From NCBI GenBank assembly GCA_003537645.1, contig DPRM01000068.1, forward strand, positions 25,585 to 46,906: 21,322 nucleotides of DNA, read 5' to 3'. Below are positions 1 to 10,349 of the stretch, piece after piece. Below the pieces are notes generated by a model. That model worked only from the letters and a program-made list of their open reading frames with translations, searched no databases and was not told where the DNA came from. Source of the DNA: Prolixibacteraceae bacterium. Lineage in GTDB: Bacteria > Bacteroidota > Bacteroidia > Bacteroidales > Prolixibacteraceae. The translations under genes and the position numbers were made by a program. Position 1 is the first letter of the stretch, and every line of letters begins with the position of its first letter.

Positions 1-407
1 TGTTTGATCTCACCAACGATTTGCATTTTTGTGAACTCGTCAACTTTTAATGAAGTTACCATAAATGGGATTTCGGCTTCATCTCTGGCTGCACGTTCAG
101 CAAGAATAAAATCAGGAATGTCAGAAACTTTTGCAAAAACGTCGTTTAACTGAATACGAGGTTCAGTACCGAACATTTTGGTATATTGTTTCTGTGGTGG
201 CCCAACATAAATGTAGCTAACCAGCGATTTTTTCTCCAACTTGGACAATTCTGTTGCTGAAGGCAAAGTCGTCCTTACCTTTAGTGTTACTTCTCTCATC
301 GTAGTTGTAACCATGAAGAAGAAAAGTAGCATGAACACAATATCAGGTAAAGAAGCAGTTGAAACAGCTGGGGTATCTTTAGCGTTACTTTTTCTAAATT
401 TTGACAT
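1..407 (-). CDS. exbD: ExbD/TolR-family proton-channel subunit, C-terminus cut by window edge
   Basis: ExbD subunits anchor in the inner membrane and couple the proton gradient, with ExbB, to TonB- or Tol-type energy transduction. The 135 codons visible start at an ATG (405-407) and give a short cytoplasmic lead, one hydrophobic helix (about residues 20-37, LPDIVFMLLFFFMVTTTM) and the start of a periplasmic domain. Asp22 lies at the helix entrance, where ExbD/TolR proteins keep the proton-carrying Asp. It follows the other exbD by only two bases, so the two are almost certainly co-translated. The reading frame runs off the left end, so the C-terminus and any downstream TonB gene are not visible. 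The family assignment is firm; the partner system (TonB, Tol or another) is not determinable here. Confidence 0.9.
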   Translation of the reverse strand, partial: MSKFRKSNAKDTPAVSTASLPDIVFMLLFFFMVTTTMREVTLKVRTTLPSATELSKLEKKSLVSYIYVGPPQKQYTKMFGTEPRIQLNDVFAKVSDIPDFILAERAARDEAEIPFMVTSLKVDEFTKMQIVGEIK

Positions 408-409
408 AA

Positions 410-988
410 CTATTTTTTCCCTCCTACCATTTTAGGTTCAGCTTCTGATATTCTTGATGGAATTGCCATACGAATAGCTTCTCTTTGTTCGCTGTTACAA
501 TTGGCGTATGTTTTACCAAAAGTGCTTGAAGCCATTTCGTCTCTTAGCTCATTGACCGCAGCCACCAATTCATTTTGAACAGAAATATACATTCCATATT
601 GAGTTCCAAAGTCGTTTCGCAATGAAATAACTCCTTTGGTTACCTCAAAGTTGCCGATAAACGGAATTTCAGTTGGTTTCGTTTCAGGCAGAGTTTCGAG
701 GTTGCGTGGATTTGTCATGAATTCTTTCGCTTTTTCGCGAAGATCTTCAACACGAATCAATTCCCCTTCAACCATTAAACGATTGTTTGCATCCAACAAA
801 ACGGAGAATACATTTCGTTCTTTAATTGGTGGGGTATCATCCTGCTCCTGATTTTCAGGTGGCATCTGTGGAAGTACGCGCTCCAAACCGCTGTCAACGT
901 CCATGGTTGTGGCAACCAGGAAGAAGATAAGCAACATGAAGGCAATATCAGCCATTGATGCAGAAGGAATTTCTGGTGTTTTTCTCAT
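410..988 (-). CDS. exbD: ExbD/TolR-family biopolymer transport protein, long form
   Basis: Second ExbD-type subunit, 192 residues, longer than the roughly 140 residues of enterobacterial ExbD. The N-terminus has the family pattern: short cytoplasmic segment, Asp14 (SMADIAFML), one transmembrane helix to about residue 30, then a periplasmic domain. The periplasmic part holds a linker rich in Pro, Glu and Gln (about 40-56), a region resembling the ExbD fold, and a C-terminal extension with two extra charged stretches ending GGKK. Extended ExbDs are usual in Bacteroidota. Its stop is two bases before the next exbD, and 34 bases separate it from the upstream membrane protein. Two unlike ExbDs in one operon suggest a heteromeric channel or two subunits with different periplasmic partners; this is inference. 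Confidence 0.92.
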   Translation of the reverse strand: MRKTPEIPSASMADIAFMLLIFFLVATTMDVDSGLERVLPQMPPENQEQDDTPPIKERNVFSVLLDANNRLMVEGELIRVEDLREKAKEFMTNPRNLETLPETKPTEIPFIGNFEVTKGVISLRNDFGTQYGMYISVQNELVAAVNELRDEMASSTFGKTYANCNSEQREAIRMAIPSRISEAEPKMVGGKK

Positions 989-1022
989 ATTATTTTTTTT
1001 CTGAGGTTAACGTAACCAGTTT

Positions 1023-1478
1023 CTATTTTAGAATACTAGAAATTGAAGACCATATAATTCCAAGTATAGCTAAACCACTCAAAATATAGGTTGCAATTAA
1101 ACCGGTTCCAATCCACTTCGAAACATTGGTTGTAAGATCGCCTGATTCAATGAATTTCTCAACGCCGTAAAAAGTTGGAATAGTACTGTCTGAAAACATG
1201 TATGCAATTCCAACAACAGCACCCATGAATACCAAAGCAATTAAGGCGCTTTTTGTTGCTTTTTTGTCAGTTATGGTATTTGCAAATTCCAAAACTAACG
1301 CTGCTGCAATGGATAAGAAGAACAAGATATATGCCCAGTATAAGTTCGCATTAACCCATGTATCCATGCTTGGATCCGAAACATTTTCGTTTAGATTAGA
1401 TAACAGCGAAATTACCAGAAATACAGTAATGCCCAGAAATACCCATAACATTATTGTTGTTATTTTAGCGAATTTCAT
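1023..1478 (-). CDS. Four-helix inner-membrane protein of unknown function in the exb operon
   Basis: I do not recognise a named family. The 151-residue product has four hydrophobic stretches (about residues 7-26, 46-66, 76-95 and 122-148) separated by short polar loops, with no signal peptidase site, so it is predicted to be a polytopic inner-membrane protein. It lies between exbB (8-base gap upstream) and the first exbD (34-base gap downstream), all in the same direction, so it should be co-transcribed and may assemble with or stabilise the ExbB/ExbD channel. Similar small membrane proteins occur in this slot in other Bacteroidota exb operons as far as I recall; I cannot verify this here. 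Start ATG, no Shine-Dalgarno motif. Confidence 0.75.
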   Translation of the reverse strand: MKFAKITTIMLWVFLGITVFLVISLLSNLNENVSDPSMDTWVNANLYWAYILFFLSIAAALVLEFANTITDKKATKSALIALVFMGAVVGIAYMFSDSTIPTFYGVEKFIESGDLTTNVSKWIGTGLIATYILSGLAILGIIWSSISSILK

Positions 1479-1486
1479 AGGGTCAT

Positions 1487-2305
1487 TTATTTTTTAGAAT
1501 TGTATTTTACTAAGAGGTCAATCAATGAAATGGAAGCATCTTCCATGCTGTTAACGATACTATCAATTTTTGATACGCAATAATTGTAAAACACCTGAAG
1601 AATCATAGCAACTACAAGTCCGAATACAGTTGTGATCAAAGCGATTTTGATACCACCGGCAACCAATGTAGGGCTGATATCACCAGCAACTTCAATTGCG
1701 TCGAAAGCACCGATCATACCGATTACTGTTCCCATGAAACCAAGCATTGGGCCAAGGGCGATAAACAAAGCGATCCAGCTTAATCCTTTTTCAAGCAAAC
1801 CAGCCTGAACACCACCATAAGCAACAACTGTTTTTTCTACTACATCCAATCCTTCGTGAGAACGATCCAATCCCTGATAGAAAATACTTGCAACTGGTCC
1901 GCGTTCGCTACGGCAAACTTCTTTAGCAGCTTCAATACCACCAGAGTTTAAAGCATCTTCAATTTTAACAAGTAATTTTTTGTTGTTGCTGGTAGCCAGA
2001 TTCAAATAAACAACCCTTTCGATAGAAAGAGCAAGTCCTAAAATCAAGGCAACAAGAATTGAAGACATGAAGCCTGGACCTCCTTCAATAAATTTTTGTT
2101 TCAATGCACTGTGGAGTGATTTTCCACCTTCTGCCTGAGCAGCTACTTTTTCTTCCTGATCAACAACTGCTGTTGGCTGAGCTGGTGTTTCTGCTTTTAC
2201 CTCAGTTGTTGCTTCGGTAGCCGCAGCTTCCTGGGCAACTACATTGTTTGATGCTGTGAAATACAGCATTCCGAGAACTGCTATTAACGCAAATAGTTTT
2301 TTCAT
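1487..2305 (-). CDS. exbB: MotA/TolQ/ExbB-family proton channel with N-terminal signal sequence and acidic linker
   Basis: ExbB forms the inner-membrane pentamer that, around ExbD, conducts protons. The 272-residue protein starts with a signal-peptide-like segment (residues 1-25, ending NNVVAQ), followed by an Ala/Glu/Thr-rich low-complexity stretch (about 26-62). The channel region follows: a first helix around 80-100 (SSILVALILGLALSIERVVY), a cytoplasmic loop, and the two conserved C-terminal helices around 175-200 (GLSWIALFIALGPMLGFMGT) and 215-245. The GxxGTVxGMI pattern and the TLVAGGI segment are family hallmarks. It is first in the operon with the four-helix protein and two exbDs. No exact TAnnTTTG box is visible in the 86 bases between it and the tRNA, so the promoter may be further upstream or atypical. 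Confidence 0.93.
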   Translation of the reverse strand: MKKLFALIAVLGMLYFTASNNVVAQEAAATEATTEVKAETPAQPTAVVDQEEKVAAQAEGGKSLHSALKQKFIEGGPGFMSSILVALILGLALSIERVVYLNLATSNNKKLLVKIEDALNSGGIEAAKEVCRSERGPVASIFYQGLDRSHEGLDVVEKTVVAYGGVQAGLLEKGLSWIALFIALGPMLGFMGTVIGMIGAFDAIEVAGDISPTLVAGGIKIALITTVFGLVVAMILQVFYNYCVSKIDSIVNSMEDASISLIDLLVKYNSKK

Positions 2306-2391
2306 CTTGGTTTTAAATTTTAATTAGTAAATCTCCTAAGTTTTAAATTGTATTTATTGTTATTGATTTATAAGAACTAATTAATTGAAAG

Positions 2392-2479
2392 CGGAGAGAG
2401 AGGGATTCGAACCCTCGGTACCCTTTTGAGGTACACACGCTTTCCAGGCGTGCCAGTTAAGCCGCTCCTGCATCTCTCC
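2392..2479 (-). tRNA. serT: tRNA-Ser (anticodon GGA)
   Basis: Read on the minus strand, 2479 to 2392, the 88 bases fold as a class II tRNA. The acceptor stem is GGAGAGA/TCTCTCC with discriminator G, the usual base for serine tRNAs. The anticodon stem is CACGC/GCGTG around loop CTGGAAA, giving GGA, which reads UCC/UCU. A long variable arm (GTACC, loop, GGTAC) is present, and the T arm is GAGGG/CCCTC around TTCGAAT. The 3' CCA is not encoded. It lies between the asparaginase and exbB genes, in the same direction. The gene symbol is tentative; the isoacceptor call is firm. Confidence 0.96.
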
Positions 2480-2543
2480 AATACTCGTCTGGCACTTTTT
2501 TTAGGGCTGCAAATTACAAAAAATATTGTAACAACGAAAAAAG

Positions 2544-3575
2544 CTATTCACTAATTTCCCCAATCAAACTTTTATTTAAGTGAAGCTTTATTTCTTCATG
2601 TTCCAATTCTTGTCCCAGCAGGAACATCAACTTGGTAATTGCAGCTTCTGTAGTCATATCTTTACCACTCACAACTCCTGCATTCAGCAGTTCAGCACTG
2701 GTTTCGTACTGTCCCATGTTGACTGCTCCTCCCTGACATTGAGTGATATTCAGGAAAATTATTTTTCTCTTAATGGCATTTTTTATCTGGCTGATCATCC
2801 ATCTGGAGGTAGGGATATTGCCCGATCCAAACGATTCAAGCACGACTCCTTTTAATCCTGGAATGTTCAGTATGTTTTCAAAAACCATTCGTCCGATACC
2901 CGGGAAGATTTTTAAAATAACTACATTCTCGTCGAAGTGGCTGCGTATTTTTAGTATTCCTTTGTTTACTGAACGGTGAATGTTCTCTTGAAAATATTTG
3001 ATTTCAACTCCGGCAGTAGCCAAAGGTGGGTAATTTACAGAAGAGAATGCGCTGAAATCGTCGGCATGTCGTTTTGAAATCCGGTTGCCCCGAAGTAGTT
3101 TCGAATTAAAATATACGCATACTTCAGGAACGATTGCAATATTGTTCCTTTTGGCAGCAGCAATTTGAATTGAAGTAATCAGATTTTCTTTTCCATCGGT
3201 GCGTAATATTCCGATTGGAAGCTGTGAGCCGGTTAAAACAATTGGTTTATCGAGATTCTCGAACATATAACTTAGTGCCGAAGCGGTGTAGGCCATGGTA
3301 TCGGTTCCGTGCAAAATTACAAATCCATCGTATTTACTGTAATTTCGTTCGATGGTGTTTGCAATTTTTACCCAAATCGCTGGTGTCATATTCGATGAAT
3401 CGATTGGCGGAGAAAAAGTTACCACCTGAAGATTATATCCAAGGCGGTTAAGGTCCGGAACTTCTTCCTGTATCTGGTCGAACTTTACAGGAACAAGAAT
3501 ACCGTTGGCTGATTTTTGTACCATCCCGATGGTGCCACCGGTATAAATTATGAGAATAGATGGCTTACTTTCCAC
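2544..3575 (-). CDS. ansA: Type I (cytoplasmic) L-asparaginase
   Basis: Hydrolyses L-asparagine to aspartate and ammonia in the cytoplasm. The 343-residue protein follows E. coli AnsA closely: the first active-site loop YTGGTIGM places the nucleophile Thr at residue 15, and VILHGTDTMAYTASAL holds Thr91-Asp92 of the second triad. Further down are GSQLPIG, a FNSKLLRGNR segment, LTQCQGGAVNMG and the C-terminal TTEAAITKL segment matching the family. There is no signal peptide, which separates it from the periplasmic type II enzyme. The start codon is GTG (3573-3575); no earlier or nearby ATG fits. It lies 30 bases after tatD and is probably in the same transcript. Adjacent gdhA, releasing or fixing ammonia, may be a coincidental metabolic link. 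Confidence 0.95.
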   Translation of the reverse strand: MESKPSILIIYTGGTIGMVQKSANGILVPVKFDQIQEEVPDLNRLGYNLQVVTFSPPIDSSNMTPAIWVKIANTIERNYSKYDGFVILHGTDTMAYTASALSYMFENLDKPIVLTGSQLPIGILRTDGKENLITSIQIAAAKRNNIAIVPEVCVYFNSKLLRGNRISKRHADDFSAFSSVNYPPLATAGVEIKYFQENIHRSVNKGILKIRSHFDENVVILKIFPGIGRMVFENILNIPGLKGVVLESFGSGNIPTSRWMISQIKNAIKRKIIFLNITQCQGGAVNMGQYETSAELLNAGVVSGKDMTTEAAITKLMFLLGQELEHEEIKLHLNKSLIGEISE

Positions 3576-3605
3576 GTGTTATTTTGCTTATTAACTGATG
3601 GATTA

Positions 3606-4370
3606 TTATATCCCAAATAGTTTTCGTGCGTTTTCGGTGGTAACCTTCGCAATGTCACCAATTGTCATTTGGTGAAGGTCGGCAATTTTTTGCGCAATAT
3701 AAACAAGGTACGAACTTTCGTTTCGTTTGCCGCGAAAAGGAACTGGTGTTAAATAGGGCGAATCAGTTTCAAGGACAAGATGGGTTGGGTCAATCTTGCT
3801 GATAACTTCGTCCAGTCCGCTTTTTTTGAATGTAACAATGCCACCTACTCCTATTTTGAACCCAAGATCGATAATTAATTTTGCCTGCTCCAAAGTTCCG
3901 GTAAAACTATGGAAAACACCGTTCAGTTTTTTGTCCTTTTCTTCCTTTAATACATTATATACTTCGTCAAACGAATCGCGTACATGAATGACAACAGGTA
4001 ATTCGTATTGCCGTGCAAGTTCGAGCTGATAACGGAATGCGTGAGTTTGTTCTTCCAGAAAAGAGGTTTCCCAATACAAATCGATGCCGATTTCTCCAAT
4101 TCCATAAAATTTTCGTTTTTTTAGCCAGTATTCCACAACCTGTAATTCTTCCTGATAGTCGTGATTTACAGAAGTTGGATGCAATCCCATCAGCGGAACA
4201 CAAATGTGCGGATAAGTGTCAGCCATATCTAGCAGATTCTTTACTGACGAACTGTCGATGTTGGGAAGAATAATTTTCCTGACATCGTTGGAATAAGCCC
4301 GCTGAATGATTTCATCACGATCGTGAATGAAGTCGGTTGAATAAATATGAGAATGGGTATCAATCAACAT
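3606..4370 (-). CDS. tatD: TatD-family metal-dependent hydrolase/DNase
   Basis: TatD proteins are cytoplasmic TIM-barrel metallo-nucleases implicated in DNA repair; substrates of many members are uncertain. With the ATG at 4370 the protein is 254 residues, the usual length of about 255-265. The metal ligands expected for the family are all present: His6 and His8 (IDTHSHIY), Glu93 (GIGEIGID), His129 (VVIHVRD), His154 (FHSFTG) and Asp203 (LETDSPYL). A TTG three codons upstream (4379) would also be in frame, but the ATG puts the IDTHSH motif at the normal distance from the start. Thirty bases separate it from asparaginase downstream, so they may form a two-gene unit. TatD and the paralog YcfH cannot be separated by eye, so the symbol is nominal. 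Confidence 0.93.
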   Translation of the reverse strand: MLIDTHSHIYSTDFIHDRDEIIQRAYSNDVRKIILPNIDSSSVKNLLDMADTYPHICVPLMGLHPTSVNHDYQEELQVVEYWLKKRKFYGIGEIGIDLYWETSFLEEQTHAFRYQLELARQYELPVVIHVRDSFDEVYNVLKEEKDKKLNGVFHSFTGTLEQAKLIIDLGFKIGVGGIVTFKKSGLDEVISKIDPTHLVLETDSPYLTPVPFRGKRNESSYLVYIAQKIADLHQMTIGDIAKVTTENARKLFGI

Positions 4371-4470
4371 TTTCTGCAAAATTTGGCCAAAATAAGGGAA
4401 AATTAACCACCTAAATATGAAGCGAATATTATTTTATTGCTTCAATTGAAGTTTTTGTCCTAAAAAAGGA

Positions 4471-4511
4471 GTGTCCTGAAATCTATTTATTTAAACAGAT
4501 TTACAGGACAC
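4471..4511 (-). terminator. Intrinsic terminator after gdhA
   Basis: GTGTCCTG (4471-4478) pairs with CAGGACAC (4504-4511), and AAATCT with AGATTT continues the stem after a one-base bulge, leaving a 12-base loop. Read on the minus strand, the hairpin is followed three bases later by six U residues (from the A run at 4462-4467). It lies 28 bases after the gdhA stop codon, so it ends the gdhA transcript before tatD. Confidence 0.75.
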
Positions 4512-4539
4512 CCCCGGGATATATTTATGAATTGATTGA

Positions 4540-5874
4540 TTAAACAACTCCCTGAGCGAGCATGGCATCGGCAACTTTTACAAAGCCACCAATATTTGCG
4601 CCCACTACATAATTTACCTTGTTCCCGGTTTTTCCATATTTTACACAGGTATCGTGAATTTCCTTCATAATACGATGCAGATACATATCAACCTCTTCTT
4701 TCGGCCAGTTCATACGAATGGAGTTTTGCGACATCTCCAATCCTGAAACCGCCACACCGCCAGCATTCACTGCTTTCCCCGGGGCAAACGTAATCGCTTC
4801 GGTCAGGTAAGTTACAGCTTCGGCAGTACAACCCATGTTCGAAGTTTCGGCAACAAGGAAACATCCGTTTTTAACCAGCATTTTGGCATCTTCCAGGTTT
4901 ACTTCATTTTCGGTGGCGCACGGGATTGCTATATCGACAGCACATTCCCATGGTTTTTTACCGGCAATAAACTGTGCACCAAATTCTTCGGCATAAGGCT
5001 GGACAATATCGTTGTTTGATGCGCGAAGTTCCAGCAGATAATTCACTTTCTCACCTTTGATACCATCTGCATCATAAATGTAACCATCAGGTCCTGAAAT
5101 GGTAACTACTTTTCCGCCCAATTCGTTGATTTTAAGGATGGCGCCCCATGCAACATTGCCAAAACCTGAAACGCTGAAAGTTTTTCCTTCAATTTCTTTT
5201 CCAAGTGTATTAAGCATGTGCTGAACGAAGTAAACTGAACCGAAGCCGGTTGCTTCCGGACGGATCAAACTTCCGCCCCAACCAATTCCTTTGCCTGTCA
5301 ATACACCTGTAAATTCGTTTCGGAGCCGTTTGTACTGGCCAAAAAGGAATCCGATTTCGCGGCCACCAACTCCAATGTCGCCTGCCGGAACATCGGTATT
5401 CGGACCAATGTGACGGTAAAGTTCACTCATAAATGATTGGCAGAAGCGCATGATTTCGTTGTCGGATTTGCCTTTTGGACTAAAGTCAGAGCCCCCTTTT
5501 CCGCCGCCCATTGGAAGGGTAGTAAGGCTGTTTTTAAATGTTTGTTCAAATCCCAAAAATTTAAGTACACTCAATGTAACAGTCGGGTGAAAACGCAAAC
5601 CGCCTTTGTATGGGCCAATGGCCGAATTGAATTCCACACGGAATCCACGGTTAACCTGAACTTCACCTCTGTCGTCAATCCACGGTACGCGGAAAATAAT
5701 GGTGCGTTCCGGCTCCACAATGCGTTCTAGTATTTTTGCCTTTTGGTATCGCGGATTTTTCTGGTAAACATCCCAGACTGATTCCACTACTTCCTGAACT
5801 GCCTGATGAAACTCGCGCTCGCCGGGAGTGCGGGCTTTCAGAGCCTCCAAAAATTCGTTTATGCCTGCTTTCAT
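4540..5874 (-). CDS. gdhA: NADP-type hexameric glutamate dehydrogenase
   Basis: Interconverts 2-oxoglutarate plus ammonium and L-glutamate, normally in the assimilatory direction for this class. At 444 residues it has the length of the 50-kDa hexameric enzymes such as E. coli GdhA. The substrate domain shows GPYKGGLRFHP, the catalytic lysine Lys126 in PMGGGKGGSDF, and Asp166 in PAGDIGVGGREIG. The Rossmann domain follows around residues 235-250 (FSVSGFGNVAWGA). C-terminal NAGGVAVSGLEMSQN is typical. Coenzyme preference for NADPH is inferred from overall similarity to the GdhA class, not from a specific residue. It stands alone, with its own -7 box upstream and a terminator downstream. Confidence 0.96.
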   Translation of the reverse strand: MKAGINEFLEALKARTPGEREFHQAVQEVVESVWDVYQKNPRYQKAKILERIVEPERTIIFRVPWIDDRGEVQVNRGFRVEFNSAIGPYKGGLRFHPTVTLSVLKFLGFEQTFKNSLTTLPMGGGKGGSDFSPKGKSDNEIMRFCQSFMSELYRHIGPNTDVPAGDIGVGGREIGFLFGQYKRLRNEFTGVLTGKGIGWGGSLIRPEATGFGSVYFVQHMLNTLGKEIEGKTFSVSGFGNVAWGAILKINELGGKVVTISGPDGYIYDADGIKGEKVNYLLELRASNNDIVQPYAEEFGAQFIAGKKPWECAVDIAIPCATENEVNLEDAKMLVKNGCFLVAETSNMGCTAEAVTYLTEAITFAPGKAVNAGGVAVSGLEMSQNSIRMNWPKEEVDMYLHRIMKEIHDTCVKYGKTGNKVNYVVGANIGGFVKVADAMLAQGVV

Positions 5875-5903
5875 ACTGTGCGTTATTTTTTTTGAATAAT
5901 GGC

Positions 5904-5911
5904 CAAAGTTA
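5904..5911 (-). promoter_or_regulatory. Bacteroidota-type -7 box for gdhA
   Basis: On the minus strand this reads TAACTTTG, an exact match to the TAnnTTTG -7 consensus of Bacteroidota housekeeping promoters, 29 bases before the gdhA ATG. No convincing TTTG -33 element is seen at the usual spacing. The rest of the gap between 5875 and 6065 is AT-rich and otherwise featureless. Confidence 0.55.
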
Positions 5912-6065
5912 TGACATTCATGTAATGGATATTCTGATTCAGGAAAAACGATTTAATATTTATGTGTTTGATATTTAAGATTTTACCGTGAGTTAAATGA
6001 ATGTTTAATAACATTGGTTGACTTTCGTCAGTATTTCAAACGCCGACAAATACCGGAAATTAAAA

Positions 6066-6095
6066 ATCCGGAGAAATTTTGGCATTTCTCCGGAT
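6066..6095 (-). terminator. Intrinsic terminator of the fucose operon
   Basis: A perfect 12-bp inverted repeat, ATCCGGAGAAAT (6066-6077) and ATTTCTCCGGAT (6084-6095), with a 6-base loop. On the minus strand the hairpin runs straight into a U-rich tract (from the A run at 6062-6066). It is 40 bases after the stop codon of the last fucosidase gene, so it ends the operon before gdhA. Confidence 0.85.
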
Positions 6096-6135
6096 GAGTG
6101 GTTTGGAACCCGCAATGGTTAACAAGCGTTATTTC

Positions 6136-7692
<1,557 letters not shown>

Positions 7693-7703
7693 TCGTGGTA
7701 AGT

Positions 7704-9116
7704 TTATTTGGTTAGTTCAATATTTGTTTCAGTAGTTTTTTTCAAGCTGATTTGATCCAGTGGGCAGTCGAATTCAAGTTTTGCAACTAAAACTGTGTTG
7801 TTCAATTCATTGGTTGGCAAATTACGCAAACGCAAATAGGGCTGTTGCTCTGCATGGTCGCTTGGGCAAAGGTTCACAGCGCAGTCGATGGATTTGCCTG
7901 TATTTAATAAGGTAGCTTTCGCCGGAAGTACATTCACTGGCTTCAATTTTATTCCATTTCCTGCCGGAACCTTGTTCAAATGAACATACAGGGTGTTTTC
8001 ACGTTTGGTCACCAAAGCTCCCGGAGCGCTAATTGTTTCTGAATCAGTTTGAACCTGTTGATACGATTCGTCCACCAGTTTTTTCCATTTTCCGATTCGT
8101 TTCAGAATAGCGGCGGCTTCTTCAGGAATGAGGCCTTCGCCGGTCGGTCCAACATTCAGGAGGTAATTTGTATCGCGTGCCAGATACCGGTCGATGCTGG
8201 CAATCAGATGCCGATCGGTGTAAAAATCTTCGTCTTTTTTGTATCCCCAGCTTTCCATTCCTACCGACTGGCAAGCTTCCACCAGAGTTGAAAAACCTTT
8301 TGCCTCGGCGGCAGCGCTGTCGTAATCGCGTTCGGGTGTGCCAAAATCGCCGCTATCGAATCCCCGGTTGTTGATCACCGCCTTGGGTTGCAATTTCCTG
8401 ATCATGGCATTCACCGATGGATCTTTGTGTTCAGGAACATTCATATCCCACCAGAAACCATGTATTTCTCCGTAATTGCTGCAAAGTTCGCGAACCTGCT
8501 CTTTCAGGAATGCCATGTATTTATCCCAGTCGGGCGAATCCTGGGGCTGCGCCGGTAATTCGTGGTGCCGTCCCTGGTTCGGGTAATTTGGCTGGTTCCA
8601 GTCGGCGATGGAATAATAAAGGCAGAGCGGGATTTTTCGACGGTGGCAGGCATCGGCCAACAGCCCAATCGCATCCTTTTTATAAGGTGTGTTCATAGTG
8701 TTGAACGATGTTTGTTTGGTATCCCACAAGCAAAATCCGTCGTGGTGCTTGGTGGTGATGGTGATATATTTCATCCCGGCTTCTTCCATCAGGTCGAGCC
8801 ATTGTTCAGGATTAAATTTCGTGGGGTTCCATTGTTTGGCCAATTTTACGTACTCATCGCGTGCAACCCTTCCCCGCCATTGATGTTGCTCGTGCCAGCC
8901 AGGGATGGAATAAAGCCCCCAATGCACAAACATTCCGTAACGTCGCTCGAAAAACCAGTCGCGGCCATCACCAAATCGTGGGATTGCAGTTGGTTTCTGA
9001 TCAGGTTTTAAAACTTGGGTTTTTTCTCCTGAAAAGTAACTAGCCTGTGCCCAGTTGGTGAAAATGGGAGTTGCTGCAATTGCTGCGGCTGATTTTAAAA
9101 GGTCTCTGCGTTTCAT
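7704..9116 (-). CDS. Exported GH29 alpha-L-fucosidase, second type, twin-arginine-like leader
   Basis: A second, unlike GH29 enzyme of 470 residues. Motifs: YGMFVHWGLYS (His65), KHHDGFCLWD (His124-His125), ADWNQP, HGFWWDMN with Asp224 as likely nucleophile, INNRGF and MESWGY. The leader MKRRDLLKSAAAIAA carries adjacent arginines followed by xLLK, resembling a twin-arginine signal, so it may be exported folded via Tat; Sec export cannot be excluded. An in-frame upstream start (9176) would add 20 residues without a family match and overlap the zinc dehydrogenase gene, so ATG 9116 is chosen. It lies 11 bases downstream of that gene. The C-terminal third (about residue 340 onward) is a separate beta-rich region. 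Substrate linkage is not determinable from sequence alone. Confidence 0.92.
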   Translation of the reverse strand: MKRRDLLKSAAAIAATPIFTNWAQASYFSGEKTQVLKPDQKPTAIPRFGDGRDWFFERRYGMFVHWGLYSIPGWHEQHQWRGRVARDEYVKLAKQWNPTKFNPEQWLDLMEEAGMKYITITTKHHDGFCLWDTKQTSFNTMNTPYKKDAIGLLADACHRRKIPLCLYYSIADWNQPNYPNQGRHHELPAQPQDSPDWDKYMAFLKEQVRELCSNYGEIHGFWWDMNVPEHKDPSVNAMIRKLQPKAVINNRGFDSGDFGTPERDYDSAAAEAKGFSTLVEACQSVGMESWGYKKDEDFYTDRHLIASIDRYLARDTNYLLNVGPTGEGLIPEEAAAILKRIGKWKKLVDESYQQVQTDSETISAPGALVTKRENTLYVHLNKVPAGNGIKLKPVNVLPAKATLLNTGKSIDCAVNLCPSDHAEQQPYLRLRNLPTNELNNTVLVAKLEFDCPLDQISLKKTTETNIELTK

Positions 9117-9127
9117 TTGGTTGGATT

Positions 9128-10144
<1,017 letters not shown>

Positions 10145-10160
10145 GGTGTCTTTTGTCATT

Positions 10161-10182
10161 TAAGTGGTCATTAAGTGGTCAT
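10161..10182 (+). repeat. Tandem 11-bp direct repeat ahead of the zinc dehydrogenase gene
   Basis: TAAGTGGTCAT occurs twice back to back (10161-10171 and 10172-10182), within 40 bases of the dehydrogenase start. Further upstream, 10209-10221 (ATGGTGTCTTGTG) echoes 10143-10155 (ATGGTGTCTTTTG), so part of the start-codon region seems to have been duplicated. Function unknown. Confidence 0.8.
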
Positions 10183-10229
10183 TTTGTTGCTTCAAGCACA
10201 AAATATCTATGGTGTCTTGTGTTCTCCAG

Positions 10230-10313
10230 ACTCACCCCCTCGCACCGGTGGTGCTCTCCCCCTCTCTTTTAAAAAGAGAGGGGGGAAGGCCGCCGGCGGA
10301 CTTCGGGGTGAGT
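10230..10313. repeat. Palindrome-rich repeat-like element in the fucose operon
   Basis: An 84-base element with 9-bp terminal inverted repeats, ACTCACCCC (10230-10238) and GGGGTGAGT (10305-10313). The core is a near-perfect palindrome with 13-bp arms (10258-10270 and 10272-10284; CCCCCTCTCTTTT on the left) separated by one base. It also holds smaller GC palindromes (ACCGGT, CGCCGGCG) on each side. It codes for nothing and sits between the lactonase and dehydrogenase genes. The nested symmetry and GC-rich arms resemble REP/MITE-type intergenic repeats common in Bacteroidota; only a genome search can show copy number. It may form a strong hairpin in the operon mRNA. Confidence 0.75.
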
Positions 10314-10349
10314 TGGTTTTTATTTTTCATTATTCTACTTTACTGCAAA

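Noticed and set aside
2514..2531. Inverted repeat TTACAA/TTGTAA between tRNA-Ser and asparaginase genes
   Set aside because: Only six AT-rich base pairs with no suitable U tract; a chance palindrome or part of an ill-defined tRNA promoter is more likely.
10230..10313. Element read as an intrinsic terminator between lactonase and dehydrogenase genes
   Set aside because: The hairpin is not followed by a U tract in the operon direction, and the downstream genes have no recognisable promoter of their own.
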